Shown: piece by piece, positions 45,114-56,290 of the stretch
Layout of the letters: every line of letters starts with the position of its first letter
How positions within the stretch are numbered: position 1 is the first letter of the stretch
Origin: Geoalkalibacter halelectricus
GTDB lineage: Bacteria > Desulfobacterota > Desulfuromonadia > Desulfuromonadales > Geoalkalibacteraceae
DNA length: 64,000 nucleotides
Reading direction: 5' to 3'
NCBI RefSeq assembly: GCF_025263685.1
Contig: NZ_CP092109.1
Span: 3,783,001-3,847,000, forward strand
The notes under the pieces: generated by a model
The model's database searches: none
Told to the model about the DNA's origin: nothing
What the model saw: the letters and a program-made list of their open reading frames with translations, nothing else
Translations under genes and position numbers: made by a program

Positions 45114-45395
45114 ATGAAACGTCTGATCGCCGGGCTTGCCGCCGCCGCCGTTGTTGCCGCCGCCGTCTATGCCTTTGCCGCCGCTGCCGATGTCTATACC
45201 TATGAGGCACGCAATGGCAACGTCACCTTTACCCACCAGGCTCACGTCGATTACGTCGGCGGTGATTGCCTCAAGTGCCATGCCGAAGGTCCCGGCCCCA
45301 TCGATGTGACCAAGGACTGGGCCCATGACACCTGCACCGGCTGCCACAAGGAAATGGGTGCCCCCGCCCGCTGCAACGATTGCCACAAAAGATAA
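45114..45395 (+). CDS. Periplasmic triheme cytochrome c7 (PpcA-like)
   Basis: A 93-residue exported protein: signal peptide to about residue 24 (ending AFAAA), then a mature part with three CxxCH heme sites (CLKCH, CTGCH, CNDCH) and extra His ligands in FTHQAH and WAHD. Spacing and the segments NGNVTFTHQAH and CHAEGPGPI match PpcA-family c7 cytochromes that shuttle electrons through the periplasm in metal-reducing Geobacter relatives. GGAGG before ATG; a strong terminator follows. Confidence 0.92.
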   Translation: MKRLIAGLAAAAVVAAAVYAFAAAADVYTYEARNGNVTFTHQAHVDYVGGDCLKCHAEGPGPIDVTKDWAHDTCTGCHKEMGAPARCNDCHKR

Positions 45396-45420
45396 GTAGT
45401 CGATGATTTTGCCCAAAACC

Positions 45421-45452
45421 CAAAAAGGCGCCCTCTCCAGGGCGCCTTTTTG
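45421..45452. terminator. Bidirectional terminator between cytochrome and TRAP genes
   Basis: A 14-bp perfect stem, CAAAAAGGCGCCCT and AGGGCGCCTTTTTG, with loop CTCC, followed by a T run on the plus strand and one on the minus. It serves both the cytochrome gene and the convergent TRAP operon. Confidence 0.88.
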
Positions 45453-45458
45453 GGTTTT

Positions 45459-46376
45459 TTAGGGCTGCTCAACCGCGTTCCAGAAGGTTTCCGCGCCGGG
45501 ATGGAGCGGGGTGAGGATGCCGTCGCGGCCCTCGATCAGGGCCGCCTCCCGCAGGGCGGCGGCCAAAGCCTGCTCCACGGTGGCGGCCGACACATGACTA
45601 CCCGCCACCCAAATGGCGAGATCCTGGAAGGTTGCAACCTCCTGGTTGACTTGCGGGTAGGTGTCGGCAGGGATCAGGGTGCGGGTGAAGAACGGGTATT
45701 GACGGTAGAAACCCGATTGATCCGCGGGCCCGGCCAGGTCGAGCAGACGCACAGGAAAGCTTTTCGCGGCCTGAGTCACGGCGGAGGTGGGGATACCGGA
45801 AAACACCCAGATGGCATCCACATAGCCATGGCCGAGGGCGGAGATGGCATCCTGGTAGCCGGAGAAATCCGGCTTGATGCGGTCCCAGAGCCCGACGCTG
45901 GTGAAGAAGCGCTGCGCCGTGGCGGCCGTGCCCGACCCGATGCCGCCGACGGCGACGCGCTTGCCGGCCAGGTCCTCGACGCCTGTGATAGTGCTGTTGG
46001 CGCGTACCAGCAGCTGCGCGGGGGCGGCGTAGAGGGTTGCGACTGCAAGTACCTGGTCGTAGATGCGATTGTCATAGGGAAGTTGGCCGATGCCGGCCAG
46101 CAGCAGGTCGCCGGCATAGACGATGGCGAAGTCAGCCTCGCCGCTGTTGACGCGGCGCAGGTTCTCGACGGAACCGCCGGAGATGGCCAGGGTGACCTCG
46201 GTGCCAAAGCGTTGTTCGTTGATGCGCTGGGTGAGTCCCCGGGCGGCGATTTCAAAGGTGCCCCCCGGAGGGCCGCCGGAGAAGCGCAGACGGGATTTCT
46301 CCGCGGCCACGGCCGTGCCGTCGGGGAGAGCCAGGAGCAAAAGAACCAGGGCGACGAGGGTGGATAGGAGTCTCAT
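45459..46376 (-). CDS. TAXI-family TRAP transporter solute receptor (second)
   Basis: A 305-residue periplasmic binding protein with signal peptide (to about residue 24) and the TAXI landmarks RFSGGPPGGTFEIAARGL, SVENLRRVNSGEADFAIVYAGD, and LAGKRVAVGGIGSGTA. It is about 45% alike by eye to the receptor at 49412-50410. It delivers a solute, probably a carboxylate, to the fused permease. Last gene of the operon, after the universal stress protein. Confidence 0.9.
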   Translation of the reverse strand: MRLLSTLVALVLLLLALPDGTAVAAEKSRLRFSGGPPGGTFEIAARGLTQRINEQRFGTEVTLAISGGSVENLRRVNSGEADFAIVYAGDLLLAGIGQLPYDNRIYDQVLAVATLYAAPAQLLVRANSTITGVEDLAGKRVAVGGIGSGTAATAQRFFTSVGLWDRIKPDFSGYQDAISALGHGYVDAIWVFSGIPTSAVTQAAKSFPVRLLDLAGPADQSGFYRQYPFFTRTLIPADTYPQVNQEVATFQDLAIWVAGSHVSAATVEQALAAALREAALIEGRDGILTPLHPGAETFWNAVEQP

Positions 46377-46406
46377 GGCGGATATTTCTCCTTGCCTCGG
46401 GAGGCC

Positions 46407-46853
46407 TCAGGGTTGCGCGCGCACCGTCAACACCGGCACCGGGGAGCGGCGCACGACCCGCTCGGCGGTGCTGCCCACCAGGACGTGCTCGAGGCCGGTG
46501 CGGCCATGGGTGCCCATGACAATTAAATCCGCGTTGTGCTCCTTGGCGGCGGCAAGAATCGCCTGGTAGGGCGTGCCGATGGTGGATTCCGTCGTGTAGG
46601 ACACCTGTTCGCCCAGATGGCGTCGACAGAATTCCTCCATTTCCTTGACCACCTGGATCTCGATTTCCTTTTCAAACAGCGCGAAGGCTTCGGGCGGAAT
46701 GCGACTGCGGCGATTATCCGCCAGTTCGCCGATGACGTGCAGAACATGCACCTCGGCCCCGGCGAGCAGCGCCAGGGTCTGGGCGTAGGCACAGGCCGGC
46801 GCCGAACTCTCCGAGAAATCCGTGGCATAGAGGATCTTGCGAATGGCTTTCAT
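46407..46853 (-). CDS. Universal stress protein (UspA family)
   Basis: A 148-residue Usp: MKAIRKILYATDFSESSAPA at the N-terminus and the ATP-binding G-2x-G-9x-G-(S/T) motif in VMGTHGRTGLEHVLVGSTAE. GGGAGGAG before ATG 46853 supports this start over upstream in-frame codons. Usp genes often accompany TRAP transporters and can bind and regulate them; the operon position suggests that here. Confidence 0.92.
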   Translation of the reverse strand: MKAIRKILYATDFSESSAPACAYAQTLALLAGAEVHVLHVIGELADNRRSRIPPEAFALFEKEIEIQVVKEMEEFCRRHLGEQVSYTTESTIGTPYQAILAAAKEHNADLIVMGTHGRTGLEHVLVGSTAERVVRRSPVPVLTVRAQP

Positions 46854-46876
46854 GGCTTTTGCTCCTCCCTGGAATG

Positions 46877-49306
46877 TCAGGCCGTAGCCGTGGCTTGTTC
46901 GCGCTTGTTTTTGGTCTTTTGCATAATCCAGACCAGCGCCACGATGGCCACACCGATGCCGTCGGTGATAAAGCTCGGCCAGTAAAGCAGGAAGGTGGCC
47001 GGTGCGAGCATGGCCCATTCCAGAATGGAGGTGCGCCGGATCCAGTATCCCATCATCAGACTCGAGAACGCGATGGTTCCCAAAAAGGCCGAGAAAAACG
47101 ATGAGAAGATCCTGAAAGGGGTCGGCTTGATTTCACCGCGCACCAGGGTGTCGCCCGGGCTGATCATGCCGCCGGGGCGTGCCGGCACCACCACCGCGGA
47201 GGCATCGCGCTCAGCGCGGATTTCCTTGAGTTCTCCGGCGGCCTGAACCACCACCAGGACATCGCCCTTGAGAAAATCCTCTCCGTCACGCACATTGACC
47301 TGAACCACCGAGGCAAAGGGCGCGGCGATTTCGGGCATCTTGGTCTCGACGATCTTGCCCTGAAAAAGAATAGACGGTGTGAAGGCGAACAGCAAGGGCA
47401 TGACGTAAAGCATCTTGGCGAATTTGAAGGCGGTCCAGCCGGTCTTCCAGGGGTCGGAGCCGGCGACCGCCGCTCCGGCGTAGGCCGCCACGCACACCGG
47501 GGGGGTGATGTTGGAGTCCTGGCTGAGCCAATAGACGATCTGGTGGGCGACGATGGCGGCGATGCCGAATTCGCCCAGGGCCGGTACGGCGAGAACCGCG
47601 ACGATCAGGTAGGAGGCGGTGACCGGAACCCCCATACCGAGTACCAGGGAGGCCAGGGCGATGAGAATAATCGCCAGCAGCAGGCTGTTTCCGGCCAGGG
47701 CGATGATCAAGTCGGAAAATTTCAGGCCCATGCCGGTAAGTGAGATGATGCCGACGATGACGCCGATGACACCGACCGTGGCGCCGATGATCAGGGTGTT
47801 GCGTGCCCCGGTCTGGATGGCTTCCCAGATCTCCCTGGGACCCATGCGCGTTTCTTTTTTTACCCAGCTGACCGCGATGCAGGACAGGGTCGCCCAGAAG
47901 GCGGCATTGCCGGGCGAGCGGCCCATGAGCATGAGGATGGTGATGATGACGAGGGGCAGGGCGTAATACCAGCCATCCTTGAGAACCGCTTGCCAGTGGG
48001 GAAACTCTTCGCCCTGAATGCCGACGATATTGAGTTTCTTGGCCTCGAAATGGATCATGCAAAAAACGGCGAAGAAATAGAGCAGCGCCGGTCCCACCGA
48101 GATCATCATGATGTAGGAGTAGGGCAGGCCGGTCAGTTCGGCCATGAGAAAGCCACCCGCGCCCATGATGGGTGGCAAAAACATGCCGCCGATGGAGGCC
48201 GCGGGCTCGATGGCGCCGGCCACGTGGGGGCGAAAACCCGCGCGCTTCATCAAGGGAATGGTGAAAGCGCCGGTCGAGACGGTGTTGGCGATGGCGCTGC
48301 CGGACACCGAGCCGAACAGGGCCGAGGCCATGACCGCGACCTTCGCCGGTCCACCCGTGCTGCGGCCGGCAATGGCCAGGGGCAGATCGATAAAGAAGCG
48401 CCCGGCGCCGGATTTGTGCAGGAACGCGCCGAAGAAGATAAACAAAATGACATAGGTGGCCAGAACGTTGGCCATGACGCCGAAGACACCGTTGGTGGTG
48501 AGAAACAGGGCATTGCAGATACGCTCAAAGCTGAATCCGCGGTGGGCGAGAAGGTTCGGCAAATAAGGGCCGAAGTAAGCAAAGGCGACCATGGAGGCGC
48601 CGATCAGGGTCATGGACCAGCCCAGCACCCGTCGGCATACCTCGAAGGAAATGAGAATGCCGGTGATGCTGATGAGCGCGTCGAGTTCGTTCTCGGCACC
48701 GGCGCGCCAGTTGAGGGCCTCGAACTGGGTGAGCCAGTAATAAACGGCGCCAGCGGCGGCCAGGGCGAACAGAACATCCGAGGGGGTCGGGGCATTTCGC
48801 CAGCGCTTCTCGCAGAACAGGTCAGCGATTTGCAGGACGGCGGCCAGGGCCAGAATCGCCAGGGCCAGGGGCCACAGGGACGCTCCATGGGCCAGACCGG
48901 CGAAGAGGCCTTCGTCCTTGATCGCATCGGCCAGGCCCATGACCCGCTCGTAGTATAGGATGTGGTCCTTGAAGAACAGCACGATGGCGAGGGCGCTGGA
49001 AAGAATGGTCGCAAGCAGCAGGTTGAGTCCGGCGCGAACCCAGGCCTTGCCGGCTGGGTAAAGCAAAAAAACCAGGATGTAGGTGATGAAGACATACACA
49101 CCGAGGTGGTACTGGGTGCCCACGGAGGCGACGCCGGCGGCGTAAAAGTAGAACAGCACCATGAACGCGCCGAGCACGGCGACAATGATGTTCCACAGGC
49201 CGGTCGGGCTGCGAAAGGACTTGGAGTCCTTTTCCATCAACTTTTTCAGCTTTTGTTTCTCTTCAGGGTCGAGATCGGCAAGCTCTTTGTCGAGTGCATC
49301 GGACAT
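46877..49306 (-). CDS. TRAP transporter fused permease (DctQM type, TAXI)
   Basis: An 809-residue inner-membrane protein. After a charged cytoplasmic start, about 18 hydrophobic helices include a small DctQ-like part and a large DctM-like part (GGPAKVAVMASALFGSVSGS, GMFLPPIMGAGGFLMAELTG and SQDSNITPPVCVAAYAG). A C-terminal soluble insert, GEDFLKGDVLVVVQAAGELK to PGDTLVRGE, has a lipoyl/biotinyl hairpin-like pattern before the last helices. It imports its solute with a sodium or proton gradient. Confidence 0.92.
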   Translation of the reverse strand: MSDALDKELADLDPEEKQKLKKLMEKDSKSFRSPTGLWNIIVAVLGAFMVLFYFYAAGVASVGTQYHLGVYVFITYILVFLLYPAGKAWVRAGLNLLLATILSSALAIVLFFKDHILYYERVMGLADAIKDEGLFAGLAHGASLWPLALAILALAAVLQIADLFCEKRWRNAPTPSDVLFALAAAGAVYYWLTQFEALNWRAGAENELDALISITGILISFEVCRRVLGWSMTLIGASMVAFAYFGPYLPNLLAHRGFSFERICNALFLTTNGVFGVMANVLATYVILFIFFGAFLHKSGAGRFFIDLPLAIAGRSTGGPAKVAVMASALFGSVSGSAIANTVSTGAFTIPLMKRAGFRPHVAGAIEPAASIGGMFLPPIMGAGGFLMAELTGLPYSYIMMISVGPALLYFFAVFCMIHFEAKKLNIVGIQGEEFPHWQAVLKDGWYYALPLVIITILMLMGRSPGNAAFWATLSCIAVSWVKKETRMGPREIWEAIQTGARNTLIIGATVGVIGVIVGIISLTGMGLKFSDLIIALAGNSLLLAIILIALASLVLGMGVPVTASYLIVAVLAVPALGEFGIAAIVAHQIVYWLSQDSNITPPVCVAAYAGAAVAGSDPWKTGWTAFKFAKMLYVMPLLFAFTPSILFQGKIVETKMPEIAAPFASVVQVNVRDGEDFLKGDVLVVVQAAGELKEIRAERDASAVVVPARPGGMISPGDTLVRGEIKPTPFRIFSSFFSAFLGTIAFSSLMMGYWIRRTSILEWAMLAPATFLLYWPSFITDGIGVAIVALVWIMQKTKNKREQATATA

Positions 49307-49360
49307 GGACGGCTCCGTGGGGGGGATTTAATCAGGGGCGGGCTGCCCCTTGCTTACAAA

Positions 49361-49386
49361 CGAAGCGGGGCTGGGGCCCCGCTTCG
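49361..49386. promoter_or_regulatory. Intercistronic hairpin between receptor and permease
   Basis: CGAAGCGGGGC and GCCCCGCTTCG form an 11-bp stem, with only a weak T run after it on the minus strand. Such partial terminators or 3'-end stabilisers usually give receptor mRNA in excess over permease mRNA. Confidence 0.6.
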
Positions 49387-49411
49387 TGATGATGGTTGAT
49401 GTTGAGGTGAA

Positions 49412-50410
49412 TTATTTGATCTGCTGGGCTTCGGTGAGGGTCAGGCCCTTCTCGGTCCAGAAATTCTCGGCGCCCTTGTGCACCGGCGTGACGATGCCGC
49501 GCAGGCCGTCCTCAACGCTCATGGCGCGGGCGGTGGTGGTGACGCTGACCATGAAGGCCAGGCCTTCGTCGGAGTAGATGTTCTTCAAGGCGCGGTAAAC
49601 GTGGTCATCCTTGACATGCTTGCCGGCCACCCAGATGGTGGAGTCCTGGAAGGTCGCGGTATCCTTGTCCACGCCCTGATAGGTGCCGGCCGGGATAGTA
49701 ACTTCGGTGTAGTAGGGGTTTTTGTCGAAGAAGCCGGCTTTCTGGCCCGCTTCAACCAAGTCGAGGATCACGATGCGGTTGCTGGCGGCTGCCTGAATGA
49801 TCGAAGAGTTGGGGAATCCGGCAAAGACCCACATGGCGTCGATCAGGCGGTCACCGAGGGCCGAGGCACCCTGGCTGTAGCCGATGAATTCAGGGGTGAA
49901 CTTGTCCCACAGACCAAGAGCGGTAAAATAACGCTGCGCCGAAGCGGCCGCGCCCGAGCCGGCAGGGCCGACGGCGACACGCTTGCCGGCCAGATCCTCG
50001 ACGCTGTTGATGCCGCGTCCGTCCAGGGCGATCAGGTGGGCGGGGGCGCCGAACAGATAGGCCATGCCGTAAACGTTTTTGTATTCACGCGGATCGTTGG
50101 TGAGCTGGCCGTGCATGGCGAGGTAGATGTCGCCGGAGTAAACCAGGCCGAAGTCGGCATCGCCCGAGTTGACGCGGCGCAGGTTCTCGACCGATCCGGC
50201 GGAGGCCATGTTGGAGACATCCATGTCGGCTTCGGTGCGTGACAGGCGCGAGGAGATGGCATTGGAGAAATACTGGAAGGTGCCGCCGTCAGGGCCGCCG
50301 GAGAAGGCCAGACGGGCCTTGGCGGCTTCGGCGATATCTCCCGGTGCGAACATGGCGGCGACAAACAGGGTTACGGTGAGGCCGGCGAAGAACTTGCGTT
50401 TTACAGACAT
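49412..50410 (-). CDS. TAXI-family TRAP transporter solute receptor (first)
   Basis: A 332-residue exported receptor: signal peptide (to about residue 29, ending EAA), ARLAFSGGPDGGTFQYFSN, SVENLRRVNSGDADFGLVYS and LAGKRVAVGPAGSGAAASAQ. The full TAXI fold is present. As promoter-proximal gene, followed by the hairpin, it is likely the main receptor of the permease encoded downstream. Confidence 0.92.
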   Translation of the reverse strand: MSVKRKFFAGLTVTLFVAAMFAPGDIAEAAKARLAFSGGPDGGTFQYFSNAISSRLSRTEADMDVSNMASAGSVENLRRVNSGDADFGLVYSGDIYLAMHGQLTNDPREYKNVYGMAYLFGAPAHLIALDGRGINSVEDLAGKRVAVGPAGSGAAASAQRYFTALGLWDKFTPEFIGYSQGASALGDRLIDAMWVFAGFPNSSIIQAAASNRIVILDLVEAGQKAGFFDKNPYYTEVTIPAGTYQGVDKDTATFQDSTIWVAGKHVKDDHVYRALKNIYSDEGLAFMVSVTTTARAMSVEDGLRGIVTPVHKGAENFWTEKGLTLTEAQQIK

Positions 50411-50780
50411 GATTCCTCCTCAGTTAAAGGTGTTTAGAACGCAATTTTAAAAAGAGCGTTCCCTCACTTAGCAATCCCAGTGCCAACCTGTTTGGAACCG
50501 GGAGAAAACACTTATACTTTACTTGTATTGTTGTTTTATTGCAATTCCATTCCTTGACGCATGTCATGTTTTTATTGCCCGAAAAAGGCCGGAATTGGCC
50601 GCCTTTGGCGAAAAAGCGCCGATTGCGAATAGTTCCCGTCGGACCTCTAGAACCCTATTTGTTCGATGCGTGCCGGTTGGGCCTGTGGTCCGAGCGGGCT
50701 TGCGCGCTTGACCTGGGCGGTGGAACGGTTTAAAACCGGCGGGTTGTCGGATCTTTCTGGACGCTTGGAGGGCCAGCATT
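50411..50780. other. Divergent promoter region of TRAP operon and ispE
   Basis: About 370 bases between divergent genes. AT-rich stretches around 50510-50560 are likely promoter DNA for the TRAP operon on the minus strand. I see no reliable -35/-10 pair, riboswitch or gene; short frames here lack family features. Confidence 0.4.
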
Positions 50781-51653
50781 ATGACCAGTGAGTTTGACGC
50801 GCCGGCCAAGATCAACTTGTGTCTGCATGTTCTGGGGCGCCGCGCCGATGGCTACCATGACCTGTGTATGCTCATGCAGAAGGTTTCTCTTGCCGACCGG
50901 ATTTCCATCGCGCTGCGCGACGAACCAGGGGTGGAGGTGGTTTGTCCCGGCGTGCCCCTGGCGCAAGGCGAGCAGAACATCGCCGGGCGTGCCGCCCTGG
51001 CGGTTTTGGCGGCTGCGGGGAGCAATCGGGGCGCGCGTATTCATGTTGATAAGCAGATCCCGGTGGCCGCCGGTTTGGGGGGCGGTTCGTCGGATGCCGC
51101 CACGGTGCTGGTCGGGCTGAACCGAATGCTGGGCGGGCCTCTCTCCTTTGATGGACTGTTGGGCGCGGGTGCGCGCCTGGGTGCCGACGTGCCCTTTTTT
51201 GTCTATGGACGGTCGGCCTGGGCGGCGGGAATTGGTGACCACCTGCGTCCTGCGGGACCCCTGCCGGCTGTCTGGTATGTTTTGGTCAATCCCGGATTTG
51301 CGGTTTCGACGGCTTGGGTTTATGGAAATTTGAGGTTGACATCCCCGGTGGATGTCGCTAAACTTCCGGAGTTTTTCGATTCTCCGCAGGATTTGGCGGC
51401 TCTGCTGCACAACGATTTGGAGCAGGTCACCATCGGGCGTTATCCGCAAATCGCGGCCATCAAGGAGCAATTGGTCGCGCTGGGAGCCTTGGGTGCTCTC
51501 ATGTCCGGTAGCGGGCCCACGGTCTTCGGCCTGTTCGATGACGAGGCGCTGGCCGATGCCGCCTGCGCTACTCTCAAGCGCCGGTCGCAATGGCGAGTCT
51601 TCAAGGTGCGACCGTTGGAGGATTTTTCGCCTTCATCTCGTCCGACCTGTTGA
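50781..51653 (+). CDS. ispE: 4-diphosphocytidyl-2-C-methyl-D-erythritol kinase
   Basis: A 290-residue GHMP kinase of the non-mevalonate isoprenoid pathway; it phosphorylates CDP-methylerythritol. Markers are PAKINLCLHVLGRRADGYHD, the GHMP ATP loop PVAAGLGGGSSDAA, and LMSGSGPTVFGL. First gene of the run ispE, tRNA-Gln, prs, rplY, pth seen in Geobacter relatives. Confidence 0.95.
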   Translation: MTSEFDAPAKINLCLHVLGRRADGYHDLCMLMQKVSLADRISIALRDEPGVEVVCPGVPLAQGEQNIAGRAALAVLAAAGSNRGARIHVDKQIPVAAGLGGGSSDAATVLVGLNRMLGGPLSFDGLLGAGARLGADVPFFVYGRSAWAAGIGDHLRPAGPLPAVWYVLVNPGFAVSTAWVYGNLRLTSPVDVAKLPEFFDSPQDLAALLHNDLEQVTIGRYPQIAAIKEQLVALGALGALMSGSGPTVFGLFDDEALADAACATLKRRSQWRVFKVRPLEDFSPSSRPTC

Positions 51654-51689
51654 TCGATTCAGGTCTGTATTAATCTTTGTCTTTTATGT

Positions 51690-51764
51690 TGGGGCGTCGC
51701 CAAGCGGTAAGGCATCGGATTTTGATTCCGACATACCCAGGTTCGAATCCTGGCGCCCCAGCCA
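51690..51764 (+). tRNA. tRNA-Gln (UUG anticodon)
   Basis: A 75-nt tRNA: acceptor stem TGGGGCG with CGCCCCA, anticodon loop ATTTTGATT (TTG), T-loop GGTTCGAATCC and encoded CCA. Placed between ispE and prs. Confidence 0.95.
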
Positions 51765-51930
51765 ATAATTTCCTTCCAATTCGGATGGCAGCGCTTGCGC
51801 TGCCATTCCGGTCTGGGGTATCAGCGGGCAGGCGGATTCTTTTTTAGCGCAGCGTGCAGGCACCGGCCGACCCACCTTGGGGCTGCGGCAGGTTCTGGGC
51901 TTTGGTTCCGCTTTTGCCAAGGGGGCGTCA

Positions 51931-52872
51931 TTGGACAAGATCAAGCTGTTTACCGGAAATGCCAACATTCCCCTTGCGCGGGAAATCTGCGGACACCTTT
52001 CGGTGCCCCTCGCCAGTGCCAGCGTACGGACCTTCTCCGATGGCGAAATCATGGTCGAGATCGGGGAAAACGTGCGCGGACGCGACGTCTATGTCGTGCA
52101 ACCGACCTGTGCGCCTTCGAATCATAATCTCATGGAACTGTTGATTATGATCGACGCCCTCAAGCGTGCCTCCGCCGCGCGCGTCACCGCGGTCATGCCC
52201 TATTTCGGCTACGCGCGCCAGGATCGCAAGGTGGCGCCGCGCACCCCCATCACCAGCAAGCTCGTTGCCGATCTGATCCATACCGCCGGGGCCAGCCGGG
52301 TTCTGACCATGGATTTGCATGCCGGCCAGATTCAGGGTTTCTTCAATATTCCCGTCGATAATCTCTACGCCGCTCCGGTCATTCTTGAGGATCTCAAGGA
52401 GCGCTTCGTCGCCCAGAGGCTGGTCGTGGTCAGCCCGGATGCGGGCGGCACCGAGCGTGCCCGGGCCTTCGCCAAGCGCCTTGACGCGGGCCTGGCAATC
52501 ATCGATAAGCGCCGCAGCGGACCCAACGTCTCCGAGGTGATGCATGTCATTGGCGATGTCCAGGGCGAGGTGTGCTTGATTGTCGACGATATGATCGATA
52601 CGGCCGGCACCCTGTGTCAGGCGGCTCAGGCTTTGAAGGCCAAGGGGGCGAGCAAGGTGGTCGCCTGCGCGACCCATCCCGTGCTCTCGGGCCCCGCACT
52701 GGAGCGCATCGCCCAAAGCAGCCTTGAGGAGGTGGTGGTGACCAATACCATCCCCGTGGGGGATAAGGTGGGTCGTTGCCCGAAACTGCGCCCCCTGTCG
52801 GTGGCGCCGCTGCTTGCCGAGGCGATTCGTCGCATTCACGACGACGAGTCGGTCAGTTCGCTGTTTGTTTGA
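51931..52872 (+). CDS. prs: Ribose-phosphate pyrophosphokinase
   Basis: A 313-residue PRPP synthetase: ATP + ribose-5-phosphate gives PRPP for nucleotides, His and Trp. Motifs are [21 protein letters not shown] and the PRPP loop [14 protein letters not shown]. The start is TTG 51931, because [10 protein letters not shown] aligns with the usual MDKIKLF start and AAGGGGG lies just upstream; the upstream ATG at 51877 would add 18 non-family residues. Confidence 0.95.
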   Translation: MDKIKLFTGNANIPLAREICGHLSVPLASASVRTFSDGEIMVEIGENVRGRDVYVVQPTCAPSNHNLMELLIMIDALKRASAARVTAVMPYFGYARQDRKVAPRTPITSKLVADLIHTAGASRVLTMDLHAGQIQGFFNIPVDNLYAAPVILEDLKERFVAQRLVVVSPDAGGTERARAFAKRLDAGLAIIDKRRSGPNVSEVMHVIGDVQGEVCLIVDDMIDTAGTLCQAAQALKAKGASKVVACATHPVLSGPALERIAQSSLEEVVVTNTIPVGDKVGRCPKLRPLSVAPLLAEAIRRIHDDESVSSLFV

Positions 52873-52936
52873 CCGTTTGAATATAGACTTAGGCTGAAAA
52901 AACCAACTCAACGTATTTTTTGGAGGAACGAATAAG

Positions 52937-53545
52937 ATGGCACAGTCGCAATTGGAAGTTCGTCTGCGTGAAGGTACCGGCAAGGGCGTTGCGCGCTCTC
53001 TGCGCCGCCAGGGCCTGGTTCCCGGCGTAGTTTACGGAAAAAATATGGAGCCTTGCCCCATCGTGGTCGAGCCCAAGGCCCTTGAGGCCGCGATTGCCAC
53101 CGAGAGCGGGTGGAACACCCTGATCACCCTGCGGGGCGAGGGACCGTTCGCCGGCCAGGTGGTCATTCTCAAGGACATGACGGTGCACACGATCCTGCGC
53201 ACCCCGCGTCACGTGGATTTTCATGCCGTAAGCATGAAGAAGAAGGTGCACGTCATGGTGCCTGTGCATGCCCTGGGTAAATCGGCCGGCGAGAAAATCG
53301 GTGGCTCCCTGGAAGTGATTCGCCACGAACTCGAGGTGCACTGCCTGCCCGACCGCATCCCCACGGCCATCGAAATCGACGTCACCAACCTGGGCATCGG
53401 CGATGTGGTTCACATCGAGGACATCCGGTTGCCCGAGGGCGTCGAGGTTCCCCACGAGGTCAACTTCACCGTGATCACCTGCACCGGTCGCAAGGCCGAA
53501 GAGGAAGAGCAGGTCGAGGAAGGAACCGAGGCGGAAAACGCCTAA
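52937..53545 (+). CDS. rplY: 50S ribosomal protein L25 (Ctc form)
   Basis: A 202-residue L25 with the 5S-rRNA-binding N-terminal domain (LRREGTGKGVARSLRRQGLVPGV-like region, residues about 9-31) and the C-terminal Ctc domain, plus an acidic tail (EEEEQVEEG). TTGGAGGAA before ATG. Follows prs by 64 bases. Confidence 0.94.
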   Translation: MAQSQLEVRLREGTGKGVARSLRRQGLVPGVVYGKNMEPCPIVVEPKALEAAIATESGWNTLITLRGEGPFAGQVVILKDMTVHTILRTPRHVDFHAVSMKKKVHVMVPVHALGKSAGEKIGGSLEVIRHELEVHCLPDRIPTAIEIDVTNLGIGDVVHIEDIRLPEGVEVPHEVNFTVITCTGRKAEEEEQVEEGTEAENA

Positions 53546-53561
53546 GTCTCGGGAGTGTGGG

Positions 53562-54137
53562 GTGAAGCTCATCGTCGGCCTCGGCAACCCCGGGGATAAA
53601 TACGCGCGCACGCGGCACAATGTCGGATTCATGGCGTTGAACCGCATTGCCGAGGATTCCGGGATTGCTCTAAAGAAAAAGGGCCATCAGGGGATCTACG
53701 GTGTCGGACGTTTTGCGGGCGAGGAAGTCACCTTGCTGCAGCCTCATACCTACATGAACCTCAGCGGAGTCAGTGTCGGCTCCGCGCTTAAATCCCTCGG
53801 AGGCTCTCCGGGGGATTTGCTCGTTCTCCATGATGATGTCGATCTGCCCTTCGGCGCCCTGCGCATCAAACTCAGCGGTGGGCACGGCGGCCAAAAAGGG
53901 GTGCGCAGCATCATGGAGGTGCTCGGCAGCGCGGATTTCATGCGCCTGCGCATCGGGGTTGGGCGCCCCACCGGCGAGCAGGATGTGGCCGACTATGTCC
54001 TGCGGCCCTTCGCCGGCGACGAAGCCGAGCTTTTGAACAGTCTGCTGGACCGCGCGGCACAAGCCGTCGCCACCATCCTGCGCGATGGTGCACAGAAAGC
54101 CATGAACACCTACCACAGCAGGGAAGCTACTGCTTAA
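53562..54137 (+). CDS. pth: Peptidyl-tRNA hydrolase
   Basis: A 191-residue enzyme that releases peptides from drop-off peptidyl-tRNA. The signatures are [20 protein letters not shown] with catalytic His, and [10 protein letters not shown] then [12 protein letters not shown]. It starts at GTG 53562, 17 bases after rplY. Confidence 0.95.
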   Translation: MKLIVGLGNPGDKYARTRHNVGFMALNRIAEDSGIALKKKGHQGIYGVGRFAGEEVTLLQPHTYMNLSGVSVGSALKSLGGSPGDLLVLHDDVDLPFGALRIKLSGGHGGQKGVRSIMEVLGSADFMRLRIGVGRPTGEQDVADYVLRPFAGDEAELLNSLLDRAAQAVATILRDGAQKAMNTYHSREATA

Positions 54138-54168
54138 ATCCTATCAGCCAAGAGAGGGAAAGGGTCAC

Positions 54169-56208
<2,040 letters not shown>

Positions 56209-56235
56209 TAGTAACCGTTTATCCGTTCAACCGCA

Positions 56236-56272
56236 CGATAGCCGGAACCCAGGTTCCGGCTATCGTCTTTTC
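56236..56272 (+). terminator. Rho-independent terminator after hppA
   Basis: A 14-bp perfect stem, CGATAGCCGGAACC and GGTTCCGGCTATCG, with a 2-base loop, followed by TCTTTTCT. It lies just before the ychF start. Confidence 0.88.
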
Positions 56273-56290
56273 TGCCAGGCGACATCTATC

